The position numbers were made by a program, and so were the translations under genes. Below are positions 53,221-63,569 of a stretch of DNA of 64,000 nt, piece by piece (within the stretch, counting starts at the first letter, position 1; every line of letters starts with the position of its first letter). This DNA comes from Thermomicrobium sp. CFH 73360. GTDB taxonomy: Bacteria > Chloroflexota > Chloroflexia > Thermomicrobiales > Thermomicrobiaceae. The notes below the pieces were generated by a model. It worked only from the letters and a program-made list of their open reading frames with translations. It had not been told where the DNA came from and searched no databases. The stretch is from positions 372,001 through 436,000 of the forward strand of contig NZ_JAMSLS010000001.1 in NCBI RefSeq assembly GCF_023806465.1, given 5' to 3'.

Positions 53221-54519
53221 ATGGCTCAGCCGACAGTCGTCTTCTTTCCTGAAGGTGCCTACGGACCGACCAATAACTGTATCGGCATCGGCCGTGCCCT
53301 CCAGGAACTCGGAGTTCGTGTTGTCTTCGTTGTCGAGGAGTCGTTTGCCGGAACACTCGAGGCCAAAGGGTTCGAAGAGCGACTGATGCGGCTGACCCCA
53401 CCACCCGAACAACCTGAAGAGCCTGGACAGTTTTGGAAAGACTTTATCGCCAACACTGCGCCACATTTCCGTGAGAGTACGCTGGAGCAGATCCACACGC
53501 TCATCGCCCCGATCTGGGAGTCCTTGATCGACGGTGCACTCTACGTGGAACCAAGACTCCGTGAGATCTTTGCCGAACTTCGCCCTGATGTCATCGTCGA
53601 GGACAACGTGGTTGCCTTCCCAGCTGTCGTGACAGCCGGTGTCCCTTGGGTTCGTATCGTATCCTGCAACCCACTGGAAATTCCTGATCCAAACCTCCCT
53701 CCGGCCTTGAGCGGTCTACCAACCACTGACCGTTCACAGTGGGACGCCTGGCAGCGTGAGTACTGGTGCGCTGTTGGCTCTCTCCACCAGAAGCTCGACT
53801 CCTTCTGCCGTGAGCAGGGCGCTCCCCCACTACCTGAGCATGCGTTCATCTGGGAAAGCTCCTATCTCAACCTGTACCTCTATCCGGCAGAACTTGACTA
53901 CCCACGTTCCCAACCACTTGCGCCAACCTGGCATCGTATCGACTCCTCAGTTCGCGACACCGAACCACCGTTTGAACTCCCCGAACAACTGCACGACGGT
54001 GGTCCGCTGCTGTACGTCAGTCTCGGAAGTTTGGGATCAGCTGAGCCGGAACTGATGGGTCGGCTGGTTGACTTGCTTGGGCGCACCGACTACCGGGTGA
54101 TTATCAGTCTCGGGCCTCAAAAAGGAAAACTTGCCCTTCCGGACAATGTGTGGGGTGACGAATATCTGCCTCAGCCTTCGATACTACCGCTGGTCGATGC
54201 TGTGATTACCCATGGCGGCAACAACACCACGACGGAGTGCATGCATTTTGGCAAGCCGATGCTTGTTCTGCCGCTCTTCTGGGACCAGCATGACAATGCA
54301 CAGCGCGTGGCAGAATGCGGTTTTGGCTATCGTTTCCACCCCTATCAGTTCCGCGACGATGATTTTTTCCGTGCTCTTGAAGACCTCTTGACGAACCAGG
54401 AGCGCAAGGCACGCCTGGCAGCGGCGAGCAGCCGGATTCAGGCGGCAGACGGACGCCGACGCGCAGCACGCCTGATCGCCGAGCTCGCACGCACCAAACA
54501 GCCGCTCTACCGCACGTGA
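53221..54519 (+). CDS. UGT/MGT-type glycosyltransferase (GT1 family)
   Basis: A 432-residue protein with a GT-B fold. The N-terminal acceptor domain begins VVFFPEGAYGPTNNCIGIGRALQELGVRVVFVVEE; the C-terminal donor domain shows LLYVSLGSLGSAEP, YRVIISLGPQKG, EYLPQPSILPLVDAVITHGGNNTTTECMHFGKPMLVLPLFWDQHDNAQRV, the UDP-sugar-binding signature. Such enzymes add sugars to lipids, carotenoids or other small molecules. Carotenoid or lipid glycosylation is plausible in a pigmented Thermomicrobia member, but nothing next to it confirms this. The NurA gene begins at or just after its stop. Confidence 0.88.
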   Translation: MAQPTVVFFPEGAYGPTNNCIGIGRALQELGVRVVFVVEESFAGTLEAKGFEERLMRLTPPPEQPEEPGQFWKDFIANTAPHFRESTLEQIHTLIAPIWESLIDGALYVEPRLREIFAELRPDVIVEDNVVAFPAVVTAGVPWVRIVSCNPLEIPDPNLPPALSGLPTTDRSQWDAWQREYWCAVGSLHQKLDSFCREQGAPPLPEHAFIWESSYLNLYLYPAELDYPRSQPLAPTWHRIDSSVRDTEPPFELPEQLHDGGPLLYVSLGSLGSAEPELMGRLVDLLGRTDYRVIISLGPQKGKLALPDNVWGDEYLPQPSILPLVDAVITHGGNNTTTECMHFGKPMLVLPLFWDQHDNAQRVAECGFGYRFHPYQFRDDDFFRALEDLLTNQERKARLAAASSRIQAADGRRRAARLIAELARTKQPLYRT

Positions 54520-54545
54520 GTACAGGGGGTGCAGTCAGGTACTCG

Positions 54546-55697
54546 ATGAGAACGCACACGCTTTTCCTTGACCTTCCTGCTGCGCTCGTCGAGGCGTTGC
54601 TCGCAAGGACCCCAGCTCTGGCCCGCTCGGTGGTCGCGCAGCTTGAAGAGCGCACAGCACGGCGAGCCGAGCTCCGGGATCAGCTGGCTGCTCTGGGGTT
54701 ACTTGCGCGGGTTGACGACCTTCCAGCGGTCCCAACGCCCACGAGCTGCGGGATTGACGGCTCCGTCGCCGTCGAGCGGCTGCTGGCGCATGACCTCCTG
54801 GTCGCAGGCGCATTGGCCGTCGAAGGATTAACGCCCCCTTCAGAGCAACGCTACTGGCCTGAGCCACGCCATGCCGTCTGGGTCAGCCTCGAGCCGCACT
54901 CCGACGCAAACGACCTCTTGACGCGCGCCATGATGGCTGGACTTGAAGTCGAACTCGCCGTCCAGGCCCCGCATGACGTCGTCCTTCTCGACGGTTCATT
55001 GGCGACACCCCTGATCGCCTTCGATCAGGCGGCTCGGGCGCTGGCAGCACAAGTTGAGCAGCCTGCAAGCGCCGAACACTTCTGGGACAGCCTACCGCAG
55101 CGACTTGAACTGCTGCTTCGCTTGCTGGATCCACCAGATCACCGCCAAAGCTGGGTGGGCATCCCAAAGTACACAAGTCGACGGGAGGTGGCGAGTCTCC
55201 TTGGTGTCAAGGACAAGATCGATGACCGTGCCCTCCTGACGTCCCTTTTGGAGCCAGGCGAATACACGCGTCCCATGCCACTGCGCCAGGCGCGTCGTCC
55301 ACATGGTTTCGGCATCTCAGTAATACCCGCCCACTACCGCGCCCGGACTGACCACCTTGTCCACAAGGTGCTCCAGCGTGTCGACACGTTACAAGCCGTG
55401 TACACCCGCCCCCACCGCTGGTTGCCAGCGCTTCGCATCGAGCTCCCCAGAGCGACCGCTACCGACCATCAACGCCTGGCTTCCGTCCTTGAGGTCGTAC
55501 GCTTCCAGAGCAGCACGGGAGCACTTTTCGAGCCGTTCCCACTTTTCCTCGCCGATCGGATGATTCGCCACCTGCGTCGAGCGACACGCGCCTTGCGTCA
55601 TGCCGTGCGCGAAGCTGCCTCCCGCGAGTATCCTGTGTTCGAAGAGGTCTTCCTGGCACTGGAGAGTTACCGGAGCGAGGCGTTCCGCTCACCATGA
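54546..55697 (+). CDS. nurA: NurA-domain nuclease
   Basis: A 383-residue protein with NurA hallmarks: CGIDGSVAVERL (metal-binding Asp71), VVLLDGSLATPL (Asp149), and the C-terminal FPLFLADRMIRHLRR block, where an acidic residue follows a predicted helix. NurA proteins are RNase H-like 5'-3' nucleases that act with HerA to resect DNA ends. The start is placed at ATG 54546; a GTG at 54516 overlapping the previous stop (GTGA) would add 10 residues but has no ribosome binding site. Its stop overlaps the herA ATG (ATGA), so the two are translationally coupled. Confidence 0.85.
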   Translation: MRTHTLFLDLPAALVEALLARTPALARSVVAQLEERTARRAELRDQLAALGLLARVDDLPAVPTPTSCGIDGSVAVERLLAHDLLVAGALAVEGLTPPSEQRYWPEPRHAVWVSLEPHSDANDLLTRAMMAGLEVELAVQAPHDVVLLDGSLATPLIAFDQAARALAAQVEQPASAEHFWDSLPQRLELLLRLLDPPDHRQSWVGIPKYTSRREVASLLGVKDKIDDRALLTSLLEPGEYTRPMPLRQARRPHGFGISVIPAHYRARTDHLVHKVLQRVDTLQAVYTRPHRWLPALRIELPRATATDHQRLASVLEVVRFQSSTGALFEPFPLFLADRMIRHLRRATRALRHAVREAASREYPVFEEVFLALESYRSEAFRSP

Positions 55698-57475
55698 ACG
55701 GCTCAGCGCTGCTCACCGTTGATGGTATTGAGCCAATCGGTGTCGTCGGTTCCCCGTCCTCGACGGGACAATTGACTCTGGAACTTCTCGATGCGGCGAC
55801 GCGTCGCAAGCTTGTCGGGGAACTGGTCCTTCTGCCGTTCTTCCAAGACGATCGCCGCCACTACGCACTCGGGCAGATCACCGAAGTTGAACTGCGCAAT
55901 GTGTGGCATGAAGATCCGACCATTCGCAGTCTCGTCCGGCAGCGTGGTCGCATTGATGCCGTCAGTGAGCGGCAAGACACTCATCGCGGGATCCTCGAAG
56001 TCAGCGCGGTATTCTGCGAGGAGAATGGACACTTCCTTCCCTCAATGCTCGGTACCGTCCCGCCAACCGGTACTCCGATTTATGCGGTGACTGACGACGT
56101 GCTCGGGCAACTGCTCGCCCATGCCCGTGAAGATCTCTTCTATCTTGGTCATGTGTACGGCTCTGGTCCGAAGCTGCCGCTCTGGTTCAAGCACTTTGGG
56201 ATTGGTCCGCGTGGTGCCGGCGAGGCGTACCACCTCGGGATCTTCGGCAAAACCGGTTCGGGGAAATCCGTCCTTGCCAAAATGCTACTCGTCGCCTACG
56301 CGCGTCATCCGGAAATGGCAATCCTCATCATCGACCCACAAGGCGAGTACAGCAAGGACCTGCGTGGGCAACCAGCCCCAGGTCAATTCCTCCTGCCGCT
56401 ACGCGATCTACTCGAGGAACGGCTCCAGCGAACGACTGTTGTCATGTCCGTGCGGGACTTGATCCTGGATCAGTGGGAACTGTTCGAAGAACTCCTCACC
56501 ACATCGGAGTTCTTCGACAAACTCACGTTTGGCGCCCGCGAAAATCGTCAACTCGCTGCCCGGGAACTCGCCCAACGCCTTCGCAAGCAAGGGCTTGCCT
56601 TAACGGCCCTACACGAGCCGAGAAGTTTCCAGCTTGTCTGGCAGATCCTGAGCGACGAGCAGGTGCAACGCGTTTTCTACCGTTCCGCTGAGGCTCGCAC
56701 GCGTTTCCAGTGGGCTCTGAGGAACGCCGACCGTGATGAACTCTATCACCACTCCTGGCGGCCCCTCACCTTACTCTTTAATGACCGGCAGAACACTCGG
56801 GCACGAACGATCGCACGTATAGTCAACGGCTTGTTCCGACCGCAAGATCGCTTGATCATTGCGCTCGACCTCTCGGGGACTGATCGCAGTGGGCAGAACG
56901 ATTCGGTCCTTTGGAACGAGACGATTCAAGAGATTGTTATCCGACGTCTCCTCGAAGCAATCCGTGTTGCAGCCGAGCAGGCCTACCAACAGTCACAAAA
57001 CCTGAATACTCTTATCCTCATCGACGAGGCCCATCGACTCGCTCCGTCTGGCTATCTTGATCCGGATACTCCCCGAGCCCAGATTCGCACCTTGCTCAAG
57101 GACGCAGTCCGAACAACTCGGAAGTACGGGGTGGGCTGGCTCGTCATTAGTCAGACGCTGGCCAGCCTCGATGCGGAGATCATCTCACAGCTTCGCATCG
57201 CCTTCTTTGGTTATGGTCTGGGACTTGGTCAGGAATACCGCGCGCTCGAGAGTTTCGCCGGTGGTGACGAACATGCGCTCACACTCTACCGGCTGTTCCG
57301 GGATCCACATTCGAGCTTTGCCCCCACGAGCCGTGTGTACTCGTTCATGACCGTTGGCCCCGTCTCCCCACTCTCCTTTGCCGGCACCCCGCTCTTCTTT
57401 AACGCGTTCACGGACGTTGAAGAGTTCCTGACGGCGAACGGCCTCACGCTACCGACGCGAGCGCTCGCCCCCTGA
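55694..57475 (+). CDS. herA: HerA-type hexameric DNA translocase
   Basis: A 593-residue ATPase. Residues ~5-120 form the HAS-barrel (EPIGVVGSPSSTGQLTLELL ... ALGQITEVELRN). Walker A is GKTGSGKS at 185-192 after AYHLGIF, followed by ILIIDPQGEY; Walker B is LNTLILIDEAHRLAP, with a conserved Arg/Gln-rich C-terminal region (GWLVISQTLASLDAEIISQLRIAFFGYGLG). HerA forms a hexameric ring that pumps DNA and works with NurA, encoded immediately upstream. In archaea the pair serves double-strand break repair; bacterial HerA proteins also occur in phage-defence sets. No Sir2 or other defence gene is adjacent, so repair seems the better guess. Confidence 0.9.
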   Translation: MNGSALLTVDGIEPIGVVGSPSSTGQLTLELLDAATRRKLVGELVLLPFFQDDRRHYALGQITEVELRNVWHEDPTIRSLVRQRGRIDAVSERQDTHRGILEVSAVFCEENGHFLPSMLGTVPPTGTPIYAVTDDVLGQLLAHAREDLFYLGHVYGSGPKLPLWFKHFGIGPRGAGEAYHLGIFGKTGSGKSVLAKMLLVAYARHPEMAILIIDPQGEYSKDLRGQPAPGQFLLPLRDLLEERLQRTTVVMSVRDLILDQWELFEELLTTSEFFDKLTFGARENRQLAARELAQRLRKQGLALTALHEPRSFQLVWQILSDEQVQRVFYRSAEARTRFQWALRNADRDELYHHSWRPLTLLFNDRQNTRARTIARIVNGLFRPQDRLIIALDLSGTDRSGQNDSVLWNETIQEIVIRRLLEAIRVAAEQAYQQSQNLNTLILIDEAHRLAPSGYLDPDTPRAQIRTLLKDAVRTTRKYGVGWLVISQTLASLDAEIISQLRIAFFGYGLGLGQEYRALESFAGGDEHALTLYRLFRDPHSSFAPTSRVYSFMTVGPVSPLSFAGTPLFFNAFTDVEEFLTANGLTLPTRALAP

Positions 57476-57499
57476 GTCGGCCAGCCAGGCAACAGCCGC

Positions 57500-60040
57500 C
57501 TATCGCCGGAGCTCACACCGCCCTGCTGCCACGAGTTCCTTGACGGGTGTCGCCACGCCCGCTCCACCGTCCATCGTGATTGTCCGCGGAATGAAGCGGC
57601 GCAGCCGCAGCGAGTTCGTCACAACGAAGACGGAGCTTAGCGCCATCGCCAGCCCGGCGAGCATGGGGTTCAAGAAACCAGCCGCTGCAACGGGGATGAG
57701 GATCGTGTTGTAGGCAAAGGCCCAGAACAAGTTCCAGCGGATCGTCGCCATCGTGCGCCGGGCGAGCTCCAACGTCACAAGGAGACCGCGGAGGTCGGGG
57801 CGAACGAGGACAACGTCGCCGGCCTCGAGTGCAACATCCGTCCCGCTTCCCATTGCAATCCCAACGTCCGCCTGCGCAAGCGCTGGAGCATCGTTGATGC
57901 CGTCACCGACCATCGCCACGACCTGTCCTGCTTCACGAAACTCCTGGACAACTGCTACCTTCTGATCAGGCAAAATCTCAGCTCGCATCTCGTCGATGCC
58001 CACTTCGCGAGCAATGGCTCGCGCCGTCCGCGCGTTATCACCAGTCAAGAGCACCACCCGTAGGCCGCGCTCACGGAGCGCTCGCACCACCGTTGCCGCC
58101 TCAGGACGGGGCCGATCGGCCAACGCAATCAGCCCGGCAAGTCGCCCGTCGATGGCAACAAAGACCACCGTCTTCCCGGCTGCTTCGAGCGCGGCCGCTT
58201 CCTCTTCACCAGGTGTGACAGCCACACCACGCTCCCTCAGGAACCGTGCCGTCCCGACGAGTATCGTCCGTCCGTCGACCAGGGCGCTCACGCCTTGCCC
58301 AGGTACCGCCTCGAACTGCTCGACCGCTATGCCTACTGCTCCCTCCAACGCATGGACGATCGCCCGCGCGAGCGGATGCTCACTCCGCGACTCGACCGCC
58401 GCGGCGAAACGCAGAACGTCCACGCTGCCCCACCCCGAGAGCGGGACAATATCCGTCACGCTCGGAGCACCAACCGTGACCGTACCAGTCTTGTCCAGTA
58501 TGACTGTCGTCAGGCGCTCGATCCGCTCGAGCACATCTGCTCGCTTGAGCAGTACTCCAAGCTCCGCGCCCCTCCCTGTGCCGACCATGACCGCGGTGGG
58601 GGTTGCTAGTCCCATGGCGCAGGGACAGGCGATCACGAGGACAGCGACAGCCGGGAGTAGCCCATGCAGCGGATCACCCGTGGCAAGCCACCAGGCACCA
58701 AAGGTCAGTAGCGCCACGAGAATAACACCCTGCACGAAGACGCTCGCCACACGGTCAACGAGCGACTGGATCGGCGCCTTCGACCCCTGTGCCTCTTGCA
58801 CCAGCCGCACGATCTGGGCCAGCACCGTCGCGTGCCCCACTGCCGTCGCCTGCAGCACAAACGAACCCGTCGCATTGAGCGTTCCGCCCCAGACCCGGTC
58901 ACCCGGCTGCTTTTCGACCGGTAGGCTCTCGCCAGTCAGCATGCTCTCGTCCACCGTCGAAGTTCCTTCGACCATGATTCCGTCTACGGGAATTCGTTCA
59001 CCTGGACGAACGATAACGAGATCACCTGGGCGCACCTCACGCACTGGGATCTCGACCTCGATTCCACCGCGCCGGACGCGCGCCGTCTTCGGCTGAAGAC
59101 CCAACAACCGGCGCACCGCTGCCGACGTCTGGCCGCGTGCACGCGCTTCGAGATAGCGGCCAAGCAAGATCGCAGCGATGACGACTGTGGCAACGTCGTA
59201 GTAGTAGTGCGCCCCATGTCCATGATCCGTCAAAAGCACTTGCATCGTACTCGCGAGCGACGAGAAGAAGGCCGCACTGGTACCGAGGCTCACGAGTGTG
59301 TCCATCGTGAACTGCCCATGCCGGAGACTCCGAAGTGCTGTCAGGTGAAATCGTCGACCGAAGTAGCCCCATACCGGCACGGTCAAGGCGAGCAGCAAGA
59401 GTCCTACCCATGGGAAAGAGGGCATGAGCATGCTCACCGTCACCACCGGTACAGCAAGCGCCCAGGCGAGGCTCACGTCCCGCCGCAGTCGTGCCAACTC
59501 ACGCGCTCGCCGCTGCTCGGCCTCGTCAGACACCTCTTCCAGCGGTATCTCGGTTGGGACAACTGCCGCCCGATATCCAGCCTCCTCAACCGCCCGCAGC
59601 ATCTGGTCGATGCTCGCCCGCGTTGGGTCAAAGCGCACCAACGCTCGCTCACTTGCCAGGTTGACCATGGCTTTGTGGACACCAGGAACCGCGAGAAGTG
59701 CCCGCTCGACACGCCGAACACACGACGCGCAGGTCATTCCCTCAATCCCGAACTCCACCGTCGCCTCGCTCACTTCGCTGACAGGCGGCTCGCTGCCGAG
59801 CGGGCTGGCGTGGTAGCCAGCTCGTTCGACGGCGGCGAGAAGCTCGTCGAGGGCGATGTCGGGTCGCGCCAGCTGAACGACAGCCTCCTCCGTGGCCAGG
59901 TTCACACTTGCTTCGGCTACACCTGGCACGGCCGTGATCGCCCGCTCCACGCGCCGCACACAGGACGCACAGGTCATTCCCTGAATCGCGAGCCGTATCG
60001 TCGTCGGCCGCTCCATTGGGCGCTCTGTTCGCTCGCTCAT
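57500..60040 (-). CDS. copA: Copper-exporting P1B-type ATPase with two metal-binding domains
   Basis: An 846-residue protein. Two heavy-metal-associated domains at the N-terminus each carry GMTCASC (Cys24/Cys27 in the first, second near 100). Eight membrane helices include the metal-selecting CPC in [13 protein letters not shown]. The phosphorylation loop DKTGTVT, the HP motif in [10 protein letters not shown] and [10 protein letters not shown] in the hinge are intact. It exports Cu(I) at the cost of ATP. It starts 19 nt after csoR, forming a copper-responsive operon. Confidence 0.97.
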   Translation of the reverse strand: MSERTERPMERPTTIRLAIQGMTCASCVRRVERAITAVPGVAEASVNLATEEAVVQLARPDIALDELLAAVERAGYHASPLGSEPPVSEVSEATVEFGIEGMTCASCVRRVERALLAVPGVHKAMVNLASERALVRFDPTRASIDQMLRAVEEAGYRAAVVPTEIPLEEVSDEAEQRRARELARLRRDVSLAWALAVPVVTVSMLMPSFPWVGLLLLALTVPVWGYFGRRFHLTALRSLRHGQFTMDTLVSLGTSAAFFSSLASTMQVLLTDHGHGAHYYYDVATVVIAAILLGRYLEARARGQTSAAVRRLLGLQPKTARVRRGGIEVEIPVREVRPGDLVIVRPGERIPVDGIMVEGTSTVDESMLTGESLPVEKQPGDRVWGGTLNATGSFVLQATAVGHATVLAQIVRLVQEAQGSKAPIQSLVDRVASVFVQGVILVALLTFGAWWLATGDPLHGLLPAVAVLVIACPCAMGLATPTAVMVGTGRGAELGVLLKRADVLERIERLTTVILDKTGTVTVGAPSVTDIVPLSGWGSVDVLRFAAAVESRSEHPLARAIVHALEGAVGIAVEQFEAVPGQGVSALVDGRTILVGTARFLRERGVAVTPGEEEAAALEAAGKTVVFVAIDGRLAGLIALADRPRPEAATVVRALRERGLRVVLLTGDNARTARAIAREVGIDEMRAEILPDQKVAVVQEFREAGQVVAMVGDGINDAPALAQADVGIAMGSGTDVALEAGDVVLVRPDLRGLLVTLELARRTMATIRWNLFWAFAYNTILIPVAAAGFLNPMLAGLAMALSSVFVVTNSLRLRRFIPRTITMDGGAGVATPVKELVAAGRCELRR

Positions 60041-60059
60041 TCTCGTCCCCCGAACCAGG

Positions 60060-60371
60060 TCAGCTCACGCTCCGGGTGAAGCGCTCGATCGCTTCGGTCA
60101 GCTCTTGGATCGCCGCCTCTTTGTCCTCGGCGTTCAGGACACAACCACGGATGTGGTCCTCCAACAGCACCAAGCCGATACTCCGCGCCGCGGCAATCAC
60201 TGATGAGAGCTGCACGAGAATATCGACGCAGTAGCGATCATCTTCCACCATGCGGATGATGCCACGCACCTGCCCTTCCATCCGGCGCAGGCGAGCAAGG
60301 ATGCGTGCCTTGTCAGCACGATAGGAATCGACTCGCCGTTCGCATTCCCGCTGTTCGCGCTGTTCCTCCAT
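60060..60371 (-). CDS. csoR: Copper-sensing repressor CsoR
   Basis: A 103-residue all-helical protein from ATG 60371 (GGAGG upstream). [29 protein letters not shown] and [11 protein letters not shown] supply the Cu(I) ligands Cys48, His73 and Cys77, the C-H-C set of true CsoR (rather than Ni or formaldehyde sensors of the same family). Cu(I) binding releases the DNA. It is the first gene of csoR-copA; its operator candidate lies 13 nt upstream. Confidence 0.96.
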   Translation of the reverse strand: MEEQREQRECERRVDSYRADKARILARLRRMEGQVRGIIRMVEDDRYCVDILVQLSSVIAAARSIGLVLLEDHIRGCVLNAEDKEAAIQELTEAIERFTRSVS

Positions 60372-60383
60372 AGATGCCTCCAC

Positions 60384-60400
60384 ATACCCCTCCAGGGTAT
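60384..60400. promoter_or_regulatory. CsoR operator candidate
   Basis: ATACCCCTCCAGGGTAT contains the inverted repeat ATACCC/GGGTAT around a 5-nt centre, like the GC-rich pseudo-palindromes (tACCCxxxxGGGTA) bound by CsoR. It lies 13 nt in front of csoR, so a bound tetramer would block transcription of csoR-copA. Confidence 0.75.
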
Positions 60401-60771
60401 CTCTGTTGCAGGATACACCTTTGATCCACTGCCCGACAACACGGCGCACAAGACCCTACCATCGTATCGGTACCGGCTGATCACTCCGGACGCGAGGAAA
60501 GAGACAGACTCTCTGCCCCACCACGTCGCAGACGAACGAGGAATCAATGACCACCGCTAGCGGCAGCGCCCAGGAGAGCGCACTGTTCGATCCGCTGATG
60601 GGTGGAACACCTTACTGTTCGGTCCTGCAAGGAACGCCGAAACGGCGCAGCGAGCAAGACATGAGTTCCCGAGAGATGAATCACTCTGCCGCGAACTTGC
60701 CACCCTCACTTGGAGGGAAGGATGAAGGGAGCGGCATCCGACCACTCGAACGCACCTGAGAGCTGCCCTCG
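60401..60771. other. 371-nt region between csoR promoter and capA-like gene
   Basis: It holds the leftward csoR promoter. On the plus strand a 70-codon frame at 60547-60759 has GAGGAATCA before its ATG, but shows no family similarity, biased composition or neighbours that would support it. The rest looks non-coding. Confidence 0.4.
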
Positions 60772-61767
60772 TCAGGGGAGGAGGCGCAATCCTTCTGGCA
60801 CAATCTCGACGCGAGTACCAAGTTCGGCACACAGGCGACGCATCCGTTCGGACAGGCGTGCTGCCCGGATCGGATCGGGGCGGCGAGCCTGAAAGTCGGC
60901 GATAATGGTCGGGACCAGCTGAATCTCACGGAGCATCGTACCATCCATTACCACCGTAAAGACGAATGACTCGTCATTCCGTTCGATTTCATCCACCGCG
61001 TAGTCATCGACGAAGTCGCCACAACTATAGAGAATCGCTCCCCCACCGTAGAACTCTACTCCACGCGTGATGTGTGCGCTGTGCCCGTACACGATGCGCG
61101 CTCCCGCTTCGATCAGCGCACGCCCAACCCGCACATGCTCGGGAAGTGGTCGCTCACCCCAGTTCGGACCCCAGTGATAAGAGACGATGACGAGGTCATG
61201 GCTCGCAGCGGTTTGGCGAACAAGTTCGCAGAGTGTTTGAAAACGCACGTCCCCGGGGTCACAAGGCACAAAAAACACGCCTGGGCTTTTCGGCTCCGCT
61301 TCCCAGTCCGGCTCGTTGTCCGTCGCGGCGAGAAGGGCACAGCGTATACCGGAGACGACAAAAGCAGCTGGTCGCCGTGCCTCCCGTGCGTCGCGCCCGG
61401 CACCAGCATGAGCGATCCCAGCTTCATCCAGGGCATCGAGCATCTCCTTAAGCGCCATGTCGCCAAAGTCGAGCACATGGTTGTTGGCAAGCGAAACGGC
61501 CGTGATCTGGGCTGCCGTCAGCACGGCGACGTTCTTGCGGTCGCTCCGAAAGACGAAAAGTTTTCCTGGCCAAGGCTCACCACGGTCAGAGAGGACGCAT
61601 TCGAGGTTCGCAATCCGCGCATCAGCCGAGAGGAGCACCGGTAGCACATCGCCCCAGACATAGGATGGCGGCACGTCGCGCAGCACCCGGTTGACGAGCC
61701 GTCCGAGCATTACGTCGCCAATGAAAGCGAGCCGGATCGACGAGCGCACCATCGCCGGATATCTCAC
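60772..61767 (-). CDS. CapA family protein (metallophosphoesterase-like fold)
   Basis: A 331-residue protein. RLAFIGDVMLGRLVNRVL (metal Asp), ARIANLECVLS, AVSLANNHVLDFG (NNH), IVSYHWGPNW and IVYGHSAHITRGVEFYGGGAILYSCGDFVDD (GHSAH) are the CapA/PgsA motifs. In Bacillus this family supports poly-gamma-glutamate export; most members have unknown substrates. No signal peptide is present. The GTG at 61767 follows AGGAAG within the end of the upstream thioredoxin-NHL gene (stop codon 1 nt before), so both are coupled; an ATG at 61752 is the alternative. Confidence 0.86.
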   Translation of the reverse strand: MRYPAMVRSSIRLAFIGDVMLGRLVNRVLRDVPPSYVWGDVLPVLLSADARIANLECVLSDRGEPWPGKLFVFRSDRKNVAVLTAAQITAVSLANNHVLDFGDMALKEMLDALDEAGIAHAGAGRDAREARRPAAFVVSGIRCALLAATDNEPDWEAEPKSPGVFFVPCDPGDVRFQTLCELVRQTAASHDLVIVSYHWGPNWGERPLPEHVRVGRALIEAGARIVYGHSAHITRGVEFYGGGAILYSCGDFVDDYAVDEIERNDESFVFTVVMDGTMLREIQLVPTIIADFQARRPDPIRAARLSERMRRLCAELGTRVEIVPEGLRLLP

Positions 61768-61768
61768 T

Positions 61769-63271
61769 TCAGCTTCCTGGCGGCATCAGTCCACGCAGTT
61801 CCAAGGTTTCTACCACGCCCCGCACGTGGTCAATCACACGGACGGCGTGCTGATTCGTGTCTGCGACGAAGACCCGATCGCCAGCGACAGCGAGCCCGCC
61901 CGGCTCCCAAAATCGGGTGCGCTCGAGCGGCCCATCCTCATGACCTGGATGTCCGTCGCCAGCCCACGTCATGCACGTCCGCGTTGTGGGATCAAGACGC
62001 TTTACCTTGTGATTGTACGTATCGGCGACCAGGAGCTCCCCGCCTGACCAGGCAACGTCGAGCGGGTGCTGCAAGCGCACCGCATCGCCCGTCCCATCCC
62101 GATCGCCGAAGTCGAACAGACCAGTCCCAACGAGCCGCCCGACTTTCGGGTTCGGGGTCCCAGGCAGATCGACCGTTCGGACTGCGCTCGCCTCCGGACA
62201 GGCAACGTAGAGGATGTGTCCATTGCTGGTCAGACCAGAAGGCTGAGCAAACCAGGCACGGTCGAGCGGCCCGCCCTGAATCCCTTCCATACCGGAGCCG
62301 GCATAGGGCTGAAAGAGACCCGTGGCCAGATCCAATGCCCAGATCTGGTGACTGCCGGCCATTGCGACGAACAGGAAACCGTCTCGATACCAGAGCGCCC
62401 ATGGCGAGCGAAGATCGAGTTGGCGCGCTGGACCAGCGCTTGGGAAACCATGCCCTAAGCGTCCCGTTCCGGCGATCGTCTCGACGACACCCCGTGCCAG
62501 ATCGACGCGACGGATCGCGTGGTTGCCGCGATCAGCAACAAAGCAGAAATCGCCGTAGAGAAAGACCCCCTGCGGTTCGCAGAAGCGCGCCTCATCGAGC
62601 GAGCCATCGCGCAGACCGGGTGTTCCATCCCCGATCACCTGGTAGACTGTCCCGTCAAGTGCCGCTACCACCAACCGGTGGTGCCCTGTATCGCTCACCA
62701 CGAGCCGATCACGCGCCTCGCTGACAGCGAGCTTCCCCGGAAATGCGAGTGGCGTGCGCGGGCGCTGCTCAGGCGCCAGGAAATCGAGCGGGCTTGCTGC
62801 TGTCACACCGGCGCGGGCGAGCAGTTGGGCAACCGCCCGCACCAGGCTCTCAACCGGTATCTCCCCCTCGTGAACCCCGAGAATACGACCATCAGGGCCG
62901 ACAAAGACGAGCGTCGGCCATGCCCGCACGGCATACCTCCTCCAGAGGAGCAACTCCGGGTCGTGCACGACCGGATGCGTGATGTCCTCGCGGAGGATCG
63001 CTTGCCGCACGTTTGCCGGCTCACGCTCGTTCGGAAACTTTGGCGAGTGAACACCGATGACGACGACCTGCGCCGGATACCGCTCCTCAACCGCCCGCAA
63101 CGCGGGCAGGACGTGCAGGCAATTGATTCAGCAGTATGTCCAGAAGTCGAGAATCACCAGACGTTCTTGGAGATCAGCCAGCGTTAACGGGCGCCGCACA
63201 TTGAACCAGGTGAGTCCGGAAGGAAAGTCTGGGGCCCGTACTGGACCGTACGCATCATCCCACCGCCGCAT
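61769..63271 (-). CDS. Thioredoxin-NHL repeat protein with UGA at the catalytic Cys: candidate selenoprotein
   Basis: From ATG 63271 (GGGGAGG upstream) the frame runs 500 codons to 61769 with one interruption, a TGA at 63128-63130 (codon 48). Around it the protein reads [23 protein letters not shown]. Relatives (NHLRC2-like thioredoxin-NHL proteins) have FWTYCCINC here, so UGA replaces the nucleophilic Cys of CxxC and leaves Cys51 as partner. The thioredoxin fold continues with [12 protein letters not shown] (cis-Pro). Six-bladed NHL repeats fill ~175-495 ([52 protein letters not shown]). A SECIS-like hairpin follows the TGA. Both flanks are fully open, unlike the decayed genes in this window. 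The alternative is a nonsense mutation or two separate genes. Confidence 0.75.
63091..63109 (-). promoter_or_regulatory. Bacterial SECIS-like stem-loop
   Basis: On the minus strand CTGCCCGC (63109-63102), loop GTT, GCGGGCGG (63098-63091): eight pairs including one G-U. The loop starts with G and lies 26 nt after the TGA, inside the range reported for bacterial SECIS elements, which need a hairpin with a loop G shortly after the UGA. Confidence 0.65.
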
Positions 63272-63569
63272 GACGGTCCTCCCCGAAACACTCATTCCGC
63301 AGTTATCGGGTCGATCATACCAACCGTGAATCACCCTGAGCCGGAACGAGGCGAACGTCACCATAAAATCGGCACGCCGCAGCACACAGATAATGGCAGA
63401 TTGTCGCCGGTCCTAGGACCCCTGGGTCAGGCCGGTCGAGATCACAATCGAGTTGTGTTTGTCGTCGTGGCATGTGGCACATGGGCTCCTCTGAAGACCA
63501 TAACCAGCCGTAGTACTGAAATGGAGTCAGTGGGCACCCGCGTGCCCTGTGCGATAGGAGCCCGGTAAC

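Noticed and set aside
60590-60640. T-box-like string GGGTGGAAC
   Set aside because: It lacks the ACCGCG part and antiterminator, and no aminoacyl-tRNA synthetase or amino-acid gene follows on that strand.
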